NCBI GenBank assembly: GCA_002796245.1
Contig: PCWT01000062.1
Span: 21,039 to 62,585, forward strand
Source of the DNA: Gammaproteobacteria bacterium CG11_big_fil_rev_8_21_14_0_20_46_22
Lineage (GTDB): Bacteria > Pseudomonadota > Gammaproteobacteria > UBA12402
DNA: 41,547 bases
Direction of reading: 5' to 3'
Positions 10,583 through 20,381 of the stretch are shown here, piece after piece (position 1 is the first letter of the stretch; each line of letters opens with the position of its first letter). The position numbers and the translations under genes were made by a program. A model generated the notes under the pieces. That model did not search any database and was not told where the DNA came from. It worked only from the letters and a program-made list of their open reading frames with translations.

Positions 10583-11463
10583 GCTACTACCAACTTGCCA
10601 TCGGGGCATTAAAATCAGAGCACGCCCAGGCTGTTGAAGACTATTTATTTGATACCCTGGGTGCCGACACAGTCACGGTATTAAAAAGCCAAGCAGGTTT
10701 GCTTGTCAGTAACAAAGACGACACACACCCCTTGCCCGACACCGTGACACTGCAGGCTATTTTCACGACAAAGCCACCTGAATCCGCCTTACAGGCCTTA
10801 TACGAAGCACAGGGTATACCACCAGACAACGGCACCCTAAGTTGCCATGAGGACCAGGATTGGCAAACGAGCTTTCGCCAGCATTTCCAACCTATTTCGA
10901 TTGCTGACCGCCTATGGATCAGACCTGTTTGGGATAAACATGACACGGACCCCCAGCCCTCGCTTTATATTGATCCGGGGATGGCGTTTGGCACCGGCAG
11001 TCATGCCACCACGGCACTTTGCCTTGAAGCCCTGACCCGAGTGCTCAAGCCCGGGCAAGCTGTTGTCGATTATGGCTGCGGATCCGGCATTCTTGGCCTG
11101 AGCGCACTGATGCTTGGCGCTAAGAAGGCCTGCGGCGTGGATATTGATGAAACCGCCCTGGTCTGTGCCGCCCAAAATGCTGCGCTCAACGATATCGCCG
11201 TGCCGGAAGCTTTTGATATCCGCCATTGCGAGGCCGAAACACCGCCAAATTGCCCAATCATTTTGGCCAATATTCTCGCGCCCGTACTCATCGACCTTGC
11301 GCCCACCCTGCTCAAACTGTGCGAACCTCAGGGTTATTTGATTTTGTCAGGCCTGCTTGAAGAACAGAGCCCCTCCGTCCTAAGTCATTATAAAAATGAA
11401 GCCATCGTAAGTGAAGTCCTACAGCGCGATGAGTGGATCGCTCTAATCTTAAAAAAGTCTTAA
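10579..11463 (+). CDS. prmA: Ribosomal protein L11 methyltransferase
   Basis: A 294-residue SAM-dependent methyltransferase that trimethylates ribosomal protein L11. An N-terminal substrate-binding domain is followed by the PrmA signature [15 protein letters not shown] (131-145), SAM motif [14 protein letters not shown] (GCGSG 166-170) and the catalytic-loop region [15 protein letters not shown]. It overlaps accC by an ATGA junction, as is common for this gene order. A short non-coding gap then leads to fis. Confidence 0.94.
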   Translation: MSYYQLAIGALKSEHAQAVEDYLFDTLGADTVTVLKSQAGLLVSNKDDTHPLPDTVTLQAIFTTKPPESALQALYEAQGIPPDNGTLSCHEDQDWQTSFRQHFQPISIADRLWIRPVWDKHDTDPQPSLYIDPGMAFGTGSHATTALCLEALTRVLKPGQAVVDYGCGSGILGLSALMLGAKKACGVDIDETALVCAAQNAALNDIAVPEAFDIRHCEAETPPNCPIILANILAPVLIDLAPTLLKLCEPQGYLILSGLLEEQSPSVLSHYKNEAIVSEVLQRDEWIALILKKS

Positions 11464-11480
11464 AAAAGAGCATTTTTTGC

Positions 11481-11508
11481 TTGTGAGCCTCAATCTTGGT
11501 GATATAAT
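11481..11508 (+). promoter_or_regulatory. Promoter of fis
   Basis: -35 TTGTGA (11481-11486), a 16-base spacer and extended -10 TGATATAAT (TATAAT at 11503-11508). Two TTGATC direct repeats follow (within 11520-11540) in the untranslated leader; they might be regulatory, but I could not match them to a known site. Confidence 0.6.
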
Positions 11509-11627
11509 GACCATCGCTTGATTGATCATAAATTGATCGAAAGCTTGGCTTTTAAGCGCCTGCACGTAGAACAGGGCTGAGAATAATATCGGTTATCAAA
11601 TCAACTTGACAAAAGAGAGAGTTAATC

Positions 11628-11930
11628 ATGGAAAACTTAAATGTAATGAACCCCGTCGCTAACACTGATGTGGCTGAAAAACAGCCCCTAAACGAAAGTG
11701 TTAATCACGCCTTGTCGACATACTTCAGCCAATTGGGTGGCACAACCCCTAGCGGCGTTTACGACATGGTCATGGCAGAGGTGGAGGTGCCTATGTTGAA
11801 GTGTGTATTGAAATACACTCGCGGCAATCAATCAAAAGCCGCCAAAATCATGGGGCTTAGCCGTGGTACATTGCGCAAAAAGCTAAAAATTTACGGCATG
11901 GAAGGTCGCATCAAAGACGTTATTGCTTAA
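11628..11930 (+). CDS. fis: Fis nucleoid-associated DNA-binding protein
   Basis: A 100-residue homodimeric DNA-bending protein. The C-terminal helix-turn-helix NQSKAAKIMGLSRGTLRKKLKIYG is the strongly conserved Fis signature, and the dimerisation helices precede it. Fis controls rRNA promoters and many growth-phase genes; in Legionella, Fis proteins also affect effector and virulence gene expression. Here it has its own promoter and terminator, so it is a single-gene unit. It is not next to dusB, its usual enteric neighbour, but directly upstream of the icmH-icmF pair. Confidence 0.95.
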   Translation: MENLNVMNPVANTDVAEKQPLNESVNHALSTYFSQLGGTTPSGVYDMVMAEVEVPMLKCVLKYTRGNQSKAAKIMGLSRGTLRKKLKIYGMEGRIKDVIA

Positions 11931-11949
11931 GTTATTGCTAACTGCATTA

Positions 11950-11976
11950 GGGGCTATCACATATAGCCCCTTTTTT
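11950..11976 (+). terminator. Rho-independent terminator after fis
   Basis: A perfect 8-bp stem GGGGCTAT / ATAGCCCC with a five-base loop, followed at once by six T residues (11971-11976), 19 bases past the fis stop. Confidence 0.9.
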
Positions 11977-12027
11977 ATTTTCTCTATATACTCGTGTAAC
12001 CGGTTTTAACCCACTCTGCGAGATGCC

Positions 12028-12735
12028 ATGGATATCGACATCGCCTCAGTCAAAGCCCAACAGGCACTGGAAGCGTTACGATGCCCAAGCAAACCCAGTC
12101 TAAGCCATGATAGCTTAGCCGGTTTAGCCAGAAACATTTTTCAATTCAAACCCACAAATGAACCCATCTACGCGAAACTACAGGCCATAGAGTGTCTTAA
12201 GGCATTCTTCAATGATAGCTTAAAATCACATTATTCAGAGCAGACAGCCCTACTTGCGGAGTTTATATTGGCTCGTTATCTGGACTCATACTTCCCAGGA
12301 AATAAACATGCCATTAGCTCGACCTTGCCTCAGTACAGCAAAATGCAGGCCAATGCAGGCGCTCTCTTACGTGGCATGCAAAAAATGCCTCGCGCATTTA
12401 TCGATATTCTAGAACTTCTCGCACTATGCCAAGCTTTCGACCCACACTTTGATTTGCTTGAGCACCAAGAAGCCCACGCACTGCTTGTCAGCATTCGTGA
12501 AGCACACGGTGAATATAATACGCGGCTATCCAAACCGCGCCCCAAACCTAAGTCGAGAACACTGGCGCAACACGCCCGACTGACCATGGTCATGAGCGTT
12601 CTGATCTGCGCTATTTTAATACTCGGCATACTGGCAAGCTTTGCCTGGGTCATTGCCAGCAATGAACGCAGTGTAGAAAGCCACCTACAAACGATGAGCA
12701 GCACCTCGGAGTCGGAATCAACTAGCCATGAATAA
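12028..12735 (+). CDS. icmH: Dot/Icm protein IcmH (DotU)
   Basis: A 235-residue protein of the DotU/TssL family. The long N-terminal cytoplasmic part is helical, and a single transmembrane helix lies near the C-terminus (VMSVLICAILILGILASFAWVI, about residues 188-210) followed by a short Ser-rich tail. In Legionella, DotU and IcmF together stabilise the Dot/Icm core complex and help place it at the cell pole. The gene overlaps icmF by eight bases, the invariant partner order in both type IVB and type VI systems. No other type VI genes are present, so the Dot/Icm assignment is preferred. Confidence 0.85.
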   Translation: MDIDIASVKAQQALEALRCPSKPSLSHDSLAGLARNIFQFKPTNEPIYAKLQAIECLKAFFNDSLKSHYSEQTALLAEFILARYLDSYFPGNKHAISSTLPQYSKMQANAGALLRGMQKMPRAFIDILELLALCQAFDPHFDLLEHQEAHALLVSIREAHGEYNTRLSKPRPKPKSRTLAQHARLTMVMSVLICAILILGILASFAWVIASNERSVESHLQTMSSTSESESTSHE

Positions 12736-15697
12736 ACACGAGCTAAAACAAGCGATCAAAACACTGAGGCAGCAATTCATCGCGGGCGCAAGCTTTCTTC
12801 GCAAACAACACGTGAACAAGCACGGCAGCGAACTTTCTTTAGAACACGCACATTGGTTTATTGTGATGGGCAGTGAAAACACTGGCAAAAGCGCCTTACT
12901 TCAACGCTCAGAGCTACCCTATTTACTCTCAAGAAAACACCCCGAAAAAACCAAGAGATATGAACACAACTGGTGGGTAACCAAAGAAGCCGTTTTTATA
13001 GACACCCCCTCAAGCTACTTAAGCACAAAACACAAAGCACTCTGGAAACACTTTGTTCGTTTACTTAAACGCTACAGCTTTCAAAAAAAGCTCGATGGTA
13101 TCGTCATTGTTTTAAGTCTTGATGAGCTCAAGCAAAACGAACAACACAAAGCGCTACTCAAAACCTTAAGTCATCGCTTACAAACGATTCGAAATGCCTT
13201 TAAGCAACGCATCCCGCTTTATTTCATCATCAACAAAATAGATCGACTAGAAGGCTTCAATGATTTTTTCGAAGATTACCATCAACACGAACGCCAGCAA
13301 ATGTGGGGCATGCATTTTAACCCCAATCAAGCCTTAAACCGCCAGGCCAATCTTGAATTCAAAGACTTACAACAGCGCTTGCACACACAGTTCTTATCAC
13401 GCCTCACTCAAATCAACCATGAAAAGGCCCACAAACTATTTCAATTTTGCGAACAGTTTGCCGAGCTATCGCCCTGCGTTAGCCACTTCTTCACCATCGC
13501 AACATCAAAACTTAGAAAATATTACCAAGTTCAAGGACTTTACTTTACCGCAGCTTTAGCCGAATCACATTCGACCCACCTAAGTCTCGAAGCATTGCAA
13601 AAACACTACAGCGAACGAGCCAAAAGCTATTTTATACATGATCTTTTAAGCAATATAAGTTGCGAAACGTCATATGCCAGAAAAATTCACAATTTTCATA
13701 TCATGCGAAACAGCGTTCTCACAGGACTTTTGATTGTATTACTGTCTTCTTTTATATTTGCCTATCAAGCCAGTCAACGAGAAGAAAAACTGCAACTGGT
13801 GAGCGCTGAAATCGCACAATCTCAAGCCCCTGCACCGAATACCACAAACTTCGACGAAATTAATACTATTCACAAAACACTTGAAGGCTCAAGAGCCTTT
13901 GGTGCTGGCGATCAACTGACAGAGGCTGTACACACAAGTCACCTTCATGCGTTGCGCTCAGAGTTTCTACCGCCTTTACTCACGTTAATTAAGCAGGGGC
14001 TTCAAAACAATGTTTCAGATATCGCGCGATACCGCGTACTTAAAGATTACTCACTGCTTTCAGCAAGCAAACTTGACAACGATGGCTTTAAGCAACTACT
14101 CAACACCCTGAGCCCGTTAGGCCCGATACCCGATTTACTCAAAGATACGCATGAGCAAAAAGCTTTTCTTCAAGCACTGAGCCAACATGAAATAAGCTTG
14201 CCGCTTAAAGGTGTGCCATTAGACGCTACACGAAATTATTTCAGATCTCTGCCCAAAGCAGAACTCGCCTTTATACTACTAGCCAGTCACCAAGATTTTG
14301 ATACCGAAATGACGGTGAAGTTTAACAAAGATCCTTTAACGAAAGGCTTATTTCACTATCAAGGTGATAATTTCAGCGTGCCGAAACTTTACACTGCACA
14401 GATCGCAAATCAGTGGAATAATGCATTTATCGCCCCCTTTATTCAAGCTGCGCAAAACGGCAATGCCGTTTTAGGTCGTCTGACACCGGAGGGTGATGAA
14501 CAATCTATTGCGAGCAGTATGCAGAAACTTTACAGCGCCAATTATAATTATTATTGGTCAGGCTTCATCAATAGCATCAGTTTTGAGCAAGGCAAGGATC
14601 TTAACTCAACACTCGAAAACATTACACGACTCAGCGGCGAACACTCAGCTTTAATGTCACTGCTCAACTTACTTGATAGCAACCTACCCAAAACTGTCAC
14701 TCTCAACCATGAACTTCAAACCTTAAAAAACTTTATCAAAAGCAAGCAAGCCAATGACTTGCAAACAAACCTTAATGCACTGGCCAATTCGCTGAGCCCG
14801 ATTCAAACTGCAAATGATCAAAATAGTGCCGCACTGGCATTTGTGAAACAGCGATTTTACAACACTGAAAGTTTAGACGCGCTTGAAAAACTCTTTAACT
14901 TAGCACCCGCTCTACCCAAGCCACTGAATGACTGGATCGCTCCTCTTATCACGCAATGCTGGCAACAACTCATGCAAGGCGCTCAGCAATCAATTTCAGA
15001 TCAATGGCAAAGCAATGTCCTTCCGTTTTACCAGCAGTCCATTGCCAACCTCTATCCTTTTAATCCGCAGGCTAACGATAAAGTCAGCGAAGCCGCTTTC
15101 ACGCATTTCTTCAAACCCCACGGCCTGCTGCTAAAATTCTACGAAGATAATATGCAGCCTTTTATCAACGAAAATAGTAAAGATCCAAGCCTAAAGGCCC
15201 GTGACGGTGTGAGCCTAGACTTCAGCAATGAGGCACTGAATCAATTCAAACAGGCTAAAAAAATCCAAGCGCTCTACTTCAACAATCACGAGCACCCTTC
15301 TTTACACATTGGTTTACAACCCGGTAGTCAAGATGGCAACATCCGCGATATTGCTTTACAACTTGGCCGACAAGCCATCACATTCAACGCCAAAAATATG
15401 ATGAAAATGCAATATCTAGATTGGCCAAACAACACTGACAATGCCCAAGCGAGCATAGGCTTTGTGGATGTGAATGGAAAACAATACCGCTCTAACACGC
15501 AGGGTTTCTGGGGCTTGCTTGAACTAATGAACACAGGGCAATTCACAAACATCAGCAAACACGCGTGGCGCGTGGTGTTTAATCAAAACAATGCTGACGT
15601 GCCCGAACTCGAACTTAAACTGCATATTAACAGCACAGAAAACCCTTTAGATATCGGGCGCTTTAGCCATTTCCAAGCACCCGACAGCTTATTTTGA
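12728..15697 (+). CDS. icmF: Dot/Icm protein IcmF
   Basis: A 989-residue member of the IcmF/TssM family, close to the Legionella protein in length. The N-terminal domain has a Walker A GSENTGKS (48-55), a DTP segment after it (92-94) and NKID (169-172), the GTPase-like motifs of the family. A transmembrane helix follows at about 329-347 (VLTGLLIVLLSSFIFAY), and the rest is the large periplasmic domain. No hydrophobic helices precede the Walker A, unlike many TssM proteins. It acts with IcmH in stabilising the Dot/Icm core. Its 3' end overlaps the 3' end of icmB, encoded on the other strand, by nine bases. Confidence 0.9.
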   Translation: MNKHELKQAIKTLRQQFIAGASFLRKQHVNKHGSELSLEHAHWFIVMGSENTGKSALLQRSELPYLLSRKHPEKTKRYEHNWWVTKEAVFIDTPSSYLSTKHKALWKHFVRLLKRYSFQKKLDGIVIVLSLDELKQNEQHKALLKTLSHRLQTIRNAFKQRIPLYFIINKIDRLEGFNDFFEDYHQHERQQMWGMHFNPNQALNRQANLEFKDLQQRLHTQFLSRLTQINHEKAHKLFQFCEQFAELSPCVSHFFTIATSKLRKYYQVQGLYFTAALAESHSTHLSLEALQKHYSERAKSYFIHDLLSNISCETSYARKIHNFHIMRNSVLTGLLIVLLSSFIFAYQASQREEKLQLVSAEIAQSQAPAPNTTNFDEINTIHKTLEGSRAFGAGDQLTEAVHTSHLHALRSEFLPPLLTLIKQGLQNNVSDIARYRVLKDYSLLSASKLDNDGFKQLLNTLSPLGPIPDLLKDTHEQKAFLQALSQHEISLPLKGVPLDATRNYFRSLPKAELAFILLASHQDFDTEMTVKFNKDPLTKGLFHYQGDNFSVPKLYTAQIANQWNNAFIAPFIQAAQNGNAVLGRLTPEGDEQSIASSMQKLYSANYNYYWSGFINSISFEQGKDLNSTLENITRLSGEHSALMSLLNLLDSNLPKTVTLNHELQTLKNFIKSKQANDLQTNLNALANSLSPIQTANDQNSAALAFVKQRFYNTESLDALEKLFNLAPALPKPLNDWIAPLITQCWQQLMQGAQQSISDQWQSNVLPFYQQSIANLYPFNPQANDKVSEAAFTHFFKPHGLLLKFYEDNMQPFINENSKDPSLKARDGVSLDFSNEALNQFKQAKKIQALYFNNHEHPSLHIGLQPGSQDGNIRDIALQLGRQAITFNAKNMMKMQYLDWPNNTDNAQASIGFVDVNGKQYRSNTQGFWGLLELMNTGQFTNISKHAWRVVFNQNNADVPELELKLHINSTENPLDIGRFSHFQAPDSLF

Positions 15698-18600
15698 GGC
15701 AAGCTCAGCTTGGAAAGCCGAATCGGCTTGGTAGCGAGCCATGACTTCTTCCAAAAGCTGATCAATAATGCTTAAGGCTGACACTTCTTCGATCAAGCCT
15801 TTTTCCTCTTGCAGCTCGGCCAAACGGGCCTCAACCAAGTCACGCACCGAACCATTAGGGTAATATCTCGCCAACATCCTACGCGCAACTGCAGGACCGA
15901 CCTGCTTATAGAGTTTGTTACGAAGGCTGGCATCTTCCGCGGTGGTACTAAAAGCCCATAACTCAATTGGGCCAATGGTATTTGTCAATAACTGGGTATT
16001 TGAGCCGTGCTTCGTTGAAAATTGTGCCAAGAAAGTAGCGCCACCTTCTCTAGGACCATGTACACGATCGCGCAACGCTGTGATCGCAGTTTCACTCAAA
16101 CCGAAAACTTGCGCAGATTTTTGTACCGCCTGCTCTGGGCCTGCATCCATAATAAACACAGAGGTTGCGAACTCAACCATCACAGAGCCAAAGTCTTCTA
16201 AGGACTGAGAAATCAAAGAAACTTGCACGTTCCATTTACGGCCTTCTCGCATATCCACAATCACTTGGTCACGTACCGCTTGTGATTTTGAAGTCCGGTG
16301 GAACTCATCGTACACAATACGCTTAGGTGACTCTTTAATTTCAGAAACACGTGTCAAATGGTAGCTCTGGTAAGCTTTAGGCATTTGAGCGATACTTTCC
16401 TCAGTGAGATAATAATTTTTCGCCAATACATAGCGTGCCAACATGTACATGACAGCCGTTTGGCGATCAGCCGCATCACCGCCGCTTTTAGCCACTTCAT
16501 CCAAGTCCATCGCCACGACACGAGCTTCACCTAAATCAAACTGCGTGACGCGTGAAAGAATGGGGTACTCACGAACTGCACTGGATATCATTCGACTGAA
16601 GGCGCCCACCAAGGTTTCATCGGTCGGTGTACGCACATTTCCATACAAATCTTCAATCGGTTGGCTACGGCAAATCGAGGCCGCATCGGCCATTAATGGC
16701 ATGGCATAACGTTGTGCAATCATAGACTCATGCGAAAAGCCTGCAATGAACAAGGCATCAGTCACTTCCCACCAGGTTGTGTGCTCATCACTGACAAAAC
16801 CAATTTCTTGCAGCACGCCATCAATCACATCATCAACACCTGAGGTATAAACCCGCGCACTTTTATCGTCGCTAAAATATTCATAGAGCTCGTCGACAAT
16901 CAAACCGACCATGTCTGACATACCATCGTATGGCTTAATAGCTCCGAGTGGCGTTGCCAAAAGCGTTAAGAAGTTCACCAAGAAACTACGTTCCGTGGCC
17001 GTCGGCTTTCGACACCCGAGCTGTGTATCAAAAGGGTTAATTGAGTAACTAGGCGCCATTTCTAAACGATGGTACGCCACCATATGGCGGTCTTTACGAG
17101 GCAGAGCTTCCCTTAACAAAGAGATCAAACCACTACTCGAAGGGCCAATGTCGATAATAGCTATACGAGGTAATGCTTGAATACCAGGGGCCAAACACAA
17201 ACCCAGGTTAATAGAGTTCGAAAACACGGACTTACCCGAACCAGGACGCGCATAGGTTAAATCAATCCATGTCGTTTGCTGGCTTGAACCAGGCTGATAA
17301 GGCCAAGGCTTTCCATCAGGTGAGCGAAGCATGACCGCCCCCGCTTTCCAGGCAGACGCTGGACGCGTAAATGGAAGCATGTAAATCACCTGACTCAAAG
17401 GAGCCACAGAAATCGTTGACGCTGGCGACATATTCACAGCCAATGCACTGGAAAGCACGCCTTCAAAAGCATCCCCACATTTTTCAGAGGTTTCACAATT
17501 ACCCCAACCCTGCACAGCTTTAGCAAGCTCTGCAGCCCTTGATCGTAACAAAGAAATTTGACCTTCAGGCGCCCAAGTGGTCAACACCACGCGCAAACGC
17601 ACGACAGCATCATCACTGTTAACCTCAATATTTCTTAAAAGATTAGCCGCATCGCTAATCAGTCGATTATAACGGGAGGTGAAACTTAAAATCGATGCTA
17701 AGGTCGATTTGAAGGTCAAACCCTTCAAACCATCACTCTCAACAAAATACGAAATACGCCAAGGCACTCGACTGGCAATCGCGCGACGAAATAGCTTATT
17801 AAAGGCGTGCACTTCTTGAGGAAACAAGTCAATAAAAACCGAGGAGTATATTCGATCACCGATGCGGCAAGTCCGCAGGTCAACGTTTTCAGCATCACGA
17901 GGAATGATTTGCTTGCCCAAAGGAGGCCACATAATATCAGACACTGCGCCCGCAGATTTCTTCAAATCTCGAACAGGGATTTTATCGCCCGGCAATACGG
18001 GTCGCCAGCCAAGATCTGTAAAATCTGAATCCACTGTCATTCGGATTTCACGAACAGCCTCATGAACCTCTAAGGTGCGAGAATCAACTTTCATCGCATC
18101 CAAATCATTCTGAACAGCCCGGACAAAAGAGTTATGCTCATCTCTAAGTTCAGGAATGCTTGCCATTAAGTTCTGAGCATTGGTGATTGGCGGCATTTTT
18201 GACTTGCGTAATTCTTTTAACTTAGTTTTACTCGCTCGTTTGAATTGCTCTGCGCTCAAAGTATCAGGGCGCGTCCAAAGCGCGAAAAAAATTTTTTCCT
18301 CCGCACAGTATTGTGACAAATAGTTTTTTCGCTCAGCAAACAAATCGCCTAAGTCGAGCTCAAGCCGCCTGGCGGTGTTTTCAGCGGGCTTTAACATATC
18401 TGAAATTTGATTGATAACCGTGTCTCTATCATAAGAAAAGAAAACCTGCAGGGCATGCCCACTTCGCTTCAAATTATTTTGCAACGCATTGCATAAAGAC
18501 CGATGAAGTGTTTTAAACTCTTCCACACCAATTAAGTGTGTAATGCCATTAAACTCAATCAGAGTAACTAAAGAGCCGTCGTAAGCAACCAGAGTATGTT

Positions 18601-18715
18601 CATCGTCAGCCGTTTCAAGATCACAATACGATTCAGTGGTTTGCTTTAAAGAAGCGCTCACCCACGCAAAAAAAGAATCAATCGAATTAAAAACAGGGTC
18701 CAAGAAACTAGTCAC
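15689..18715 (-). CDS. icmB: Dot/Icm ATPase IcmB (DotO)
   Basis: A VirB4-like ATPase of about 1008 residues, nearly the same length as Legionella DotO. Walker A is ARPGSGKSVFSNS (GSGKS at 492-496), and a Walker B-like RIVYDEFHR lies further on. DotO forms the cytoplasmic energy complex that docks at the inner-membrane channel and recruits DotB. The start is taken as GTG 18715, right after the icmJ stop, with AGGAGG upstream; the open frame continues to 18847, but that extension only shadows icmJ. It is the last gene of the icm minus-strand block and ends tail-to-tail with icmF. Confidence 0.95.
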   Translation of the reverse strand: MTSFLDPVFNSIDSFFAWVSASLKQTTESYCDLETADDEHTLVAYDGSLVTLIEFNGITHLIGVEEFKTLHRSLCNALQNNLKRSGHALQVFFSYDRDTVINQISDMLKPAENTARRLELDLGDLFAERKNYLSQYCAEEKIFFALWTRPDTLSAEQFKRASKTKLKELRKSKMPPITNAQNLMASIPELRDEHNSFVRAVQNDLDAMKVDSRTLEVHEAVREIRMTVDSDFTDLGWRPVLPGDKIPVRDLKKSAGAVSDIMWPPLGKQIIPRDAENVDLRTCRIGDRIYSSVFIDLFPQEVHAFNKLFRRAIASRVPWRISYFVESDGLKGLTFKSTLASILSFTSRYNRLISDAANLLRNIEVNSDDAVVRLRVVLTTWAPEGQISLLRSRAAELAKAVQGWGNCETSEKCGDAFEGVLSSALAVNMSPASTISVAPLSQVIYMLPFTRPASAWKAGAVMLRSPDGKPWPYQPGSSQQTTWIDLTYARPGSGKSVFSNSINLGLCLAPGIQALPRIAIIDIGPSSSGLISLLREALPRKDRHMVAYHRLEMAPSYSINPFDTQLGCRKPTATERSFLVNFLTLLATPLGAIKPYDGMSDMVGLIVDELYEYFSDDKSARVYTSGVDDVIDGVLQEIGFVSDEHTTWWEVTDALFIAGFSHESMIAQRYAMPLMADAASICRSQPIEDLYGNVRTPTDETLVGAFSRMISSAVREYPILSRVTQFDLGEARVVAMDLDEVAKSGGDAADRQTAVMYMLARYVLAKNYYLTEESIAQMPKAYQSYHLTRVSEIKESPKRIVYDEFHRTSKSQAVRDQVIVDMREGRKWNVQVSLISQSLEDFGSVMVEFATSVFIMDAGPEQAVQKSAQVFGLSETAITALRDRVHGPREGGATFLAQFSTKHGSNTQLLTNTIGPIELWAFSTTAEDASLRNKLYKQVGPAVARRMLARYYPNGSVRDLVEARLAELQEEKGLIEEVSALSIIDQLLEEVMARYQADSAFQAELASK

Positions 18716-18719
18716 GGCC

Positions 18720-19331
18720 TCATGCCTCCTCTGCAAGTTCTTGTGCCGCTGCCGCGGCCCAATCAGACAGTTGTTGCTTAAACTTGGCATACGATGGCAA
18801 CAAACGAATATCGCGAAGCAGCTGCGCCATTTGCTCTTTACCCACATTCTTTTGATTCAGCGCCAAACGACAGAACTGACCTGGCGCACTCATACCCGTT
18901 CCGAATTTTTTTTCAACATGCTGAGCCTGTAAGCGCAAATTGCGATAAGCGGTTTGAGCGCTATTTAAGTAGCCGGTACGATTCATCATCGCGCAAAAAA
19001 TCACATGGCAAAAACTATTAAGCTCAGCCTGACTCATACCAGGCAAGTAGATTAACTTACCACCCCCAAAGGAAACGCCGACATTATCAAGGAATAATGA
19101 CTGCGCACAAAAAACACAAGCGGTCACTAAATTAGACAAACGATTATTTTGATAATCACCATCGATATTGACGATTTCCTGGTGTTCGCTTGCCTGAAAA
19201 CCACAATATCCGCAGGCATGGTGATCCCTATGAAGTACTTTATCCCTAGCAGGAAAAAAGCGTAAGTCTAAGCGCCTCACGCTAAATATACGCCAACTTT
19301 GAGGAGACAGCGTGGGATGTAATTCCAACAT
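18720..19331 (-). CDS. icmJ: Dot/Icm coupling-complex protein IcmJ (DotN)
   Basis: A 203-residue cytoplasmic protein of the DotN family. An HNH-like zinc site is formed by Cys40, Cys43 (CGYC) and Cys72, Cys75 (CVFC). In Legionella, DotN binds the C-terminal part of DotL (IcmO) and is a structural member of the type IV coupling complex. The order icmD-icmJ-icmB is the same as in Legionella. Its stop is just upstream of the icmB start, and the icmB ribosome binding site is within its last codons. Confidence 0.92.
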   Translation of the reverse strand: MLELHPTLSPQSWRIFSVRRLDLRFFPARDKVLHRDHHACGYCGFQASEHQEIVNIDGDYQNNRLSNLVTACVFCAQSLFLDNVGVSFGGGKLIYLPGMSQAELNSFCHVIFCAMMNRTGYLNSAQTAYRNLRLQAQHVEKKFGTGMSAPGQFCRLALNQKNVGKEQMAQLLRDIRLLPSYAKFKQQLSDWAAAAAQELAEEA

Positions 19332-19367
19332 AGGCTTAAGCCCTCTTCTCAGACAGTATCCTTAAAA

Positions 19368-19793
19368 CTACTGGTTCGAAAAACCTGGCACACTGATAAC
19401 ACCAGAATCACCGCCCGTAGTGGCACCCGAACCAAAGATCGTTTCGCCTGAAATACCAAACAAGGTTGGCAAGAAAATCAAAGCTGCGCCGACGAACAAT
19501 AAGGCAATAGGTGTACCCACTGGGATTTGCTGTGGGTTATCCTTATGCGCCTTAAACTTCAAGATAGCCGCAAAAGCAAAACCAAAACCCGCAACATAAG
19601 CGGCAGCCGTAATCATTTTAGCTAAAGCACCAAAACTTCCGATGATATTCGTCGCCACATCGCTGAGTGAGGCAGCCCCACTATCAGCAGCCCAAGCGGC
19701 GGCAGAAATACATAACACTGGCAATAAAGCACACGCAAAGCGCAAAGCACGCCTGGTGCACAGCGTATTTCTTAATCGATTTAATAAAAACAT
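19368..19793 (-). CDS. icmD: Dot/Icm protein IcmD (DotP)
   Basis: A small protein of about 141 residues with a long N-terminal signal segment ending near SAAAWA, then two hydrophobic helices separated by the charged loop KFKAHKDNPQQIPVG, and a Gly/Ser-rich tail. This is the IcmD/DotP pattern, an inner-membrane component of the Dot/Icm apparatus. The ATG at 19793 is preceded by AAAGGAGG; an upstream in-frame ATG at 19835 lies before that site and is unlikely. A related gene is present at 1727-2059. Confidence 0.88.
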   Translation of the reverse strand: MFLLNRLRNTLCTRRALRFACALLPVLCISAAAWAADSGAASLSDVATNIIGSFGALAKMITAAAYVAGFGFAFAAILKFKAHKDNPQQIPVGTPIALLFVGAALIFLPTLFGISGETIFGSGATTGGDSGVISVPGFSNQ

Positions 19794-19860
19794 AAAGCCT
19801 CCTTTTAAATGGCTATTACTTGTATCTTTTAACACAGGCTAATCGCAAGTCAATCAAAGA

Positions 19861-20373
19861 CTAAGACAAACCTACCGTGTTTTTTAAAATTGTCCAAAAA
19901 CCATAAATGTTCACAGCACAGATACCGCCGAAAATATGTGTAATGGCTTTGCCAAACGACACTTGCGGAGACCCATGATTACCTAACTTAGTCAACATCA
20001 TCATACCGCGGAAAAAAGCCACGAGACCGATCAGCATCACAACAGTTTCAATATCGTGAAAGGTTTCAGGAACGTCGCTGGGGCTGGGTTTATACACCAT
20101 CAGATTATCCGTACCAAAAACCGTGGTTAATGAAATCTTCACGATCTGCGGATAAAAGACTAAACAGGTTCCCACAAACAGATAAAGCAAAGGTGTTTTT
20201 AACTCAGCCGAAGAAGACATCATCGTACGCATATCCCCATAATGCTTAAGACGATAAATGCCCGTCATCAAAAACCCAAACCCGATAATATACATAGCGC
20301 CCAGCACTAAACGACTCAGCACAGGTGCTGTTATCGCTATATTATGAAGAAACTGTGTGAGCGTATTCAACAT
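19861..20373 (-). CDS. icmC: Dot/Icm protein IcmC (DotE)
   Basis: A 170-residue protein with about four hydrophobic helices (LVLGAMYIIGFGFLMTGIY, LLYLFVGTCLVFYP, VVMLIGLVAFFRGMM, and a C-terminal GGICAVNIYGFWTIL). The first half repeats the helix-loop-helix layout of IcmD, as expected for these related proteins. IcmC/DotE is an inner-membrane Dot/Icm component. It follows icmG by eight bases and precedes icmD by 67 bases, in the conserved order icmE-icmG-icmC-icmD. Confidence 0.9.
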   Translation of the reverse strand: MLNTLTQFLHNIAITAPVLSRLVLGAMYIIGFGFLMTGIYRLKHYGDMRTMMSSSAELKTPLLYLFVGTCLVFYPQIVKISLTTVFGTDNLMVYKPSPSDVPETFHDIETVVMLIGLVAFFRGMMMLTKLGNHGSPQVSFGKAITHIFGGICAVNIYGFWTILKNTVGLS

Positions 20374-20381
20374 ACAATAAC

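Noticed and set aside
12028..15697. icmH-icmF as part of a type VI secretion system
   Set aside because: No other type VI genes (tssB, tssC, hcp, clpV) occur, and the pair adjoins the Dot/Icm cluster.
18716..18847. 44-codon N-terminal extension of icmB
   Set aside because: It overlaps icmJ in another frame, is not DotO-like, and the GTG at 18715 with AGGAGG gives a product of the expected length.
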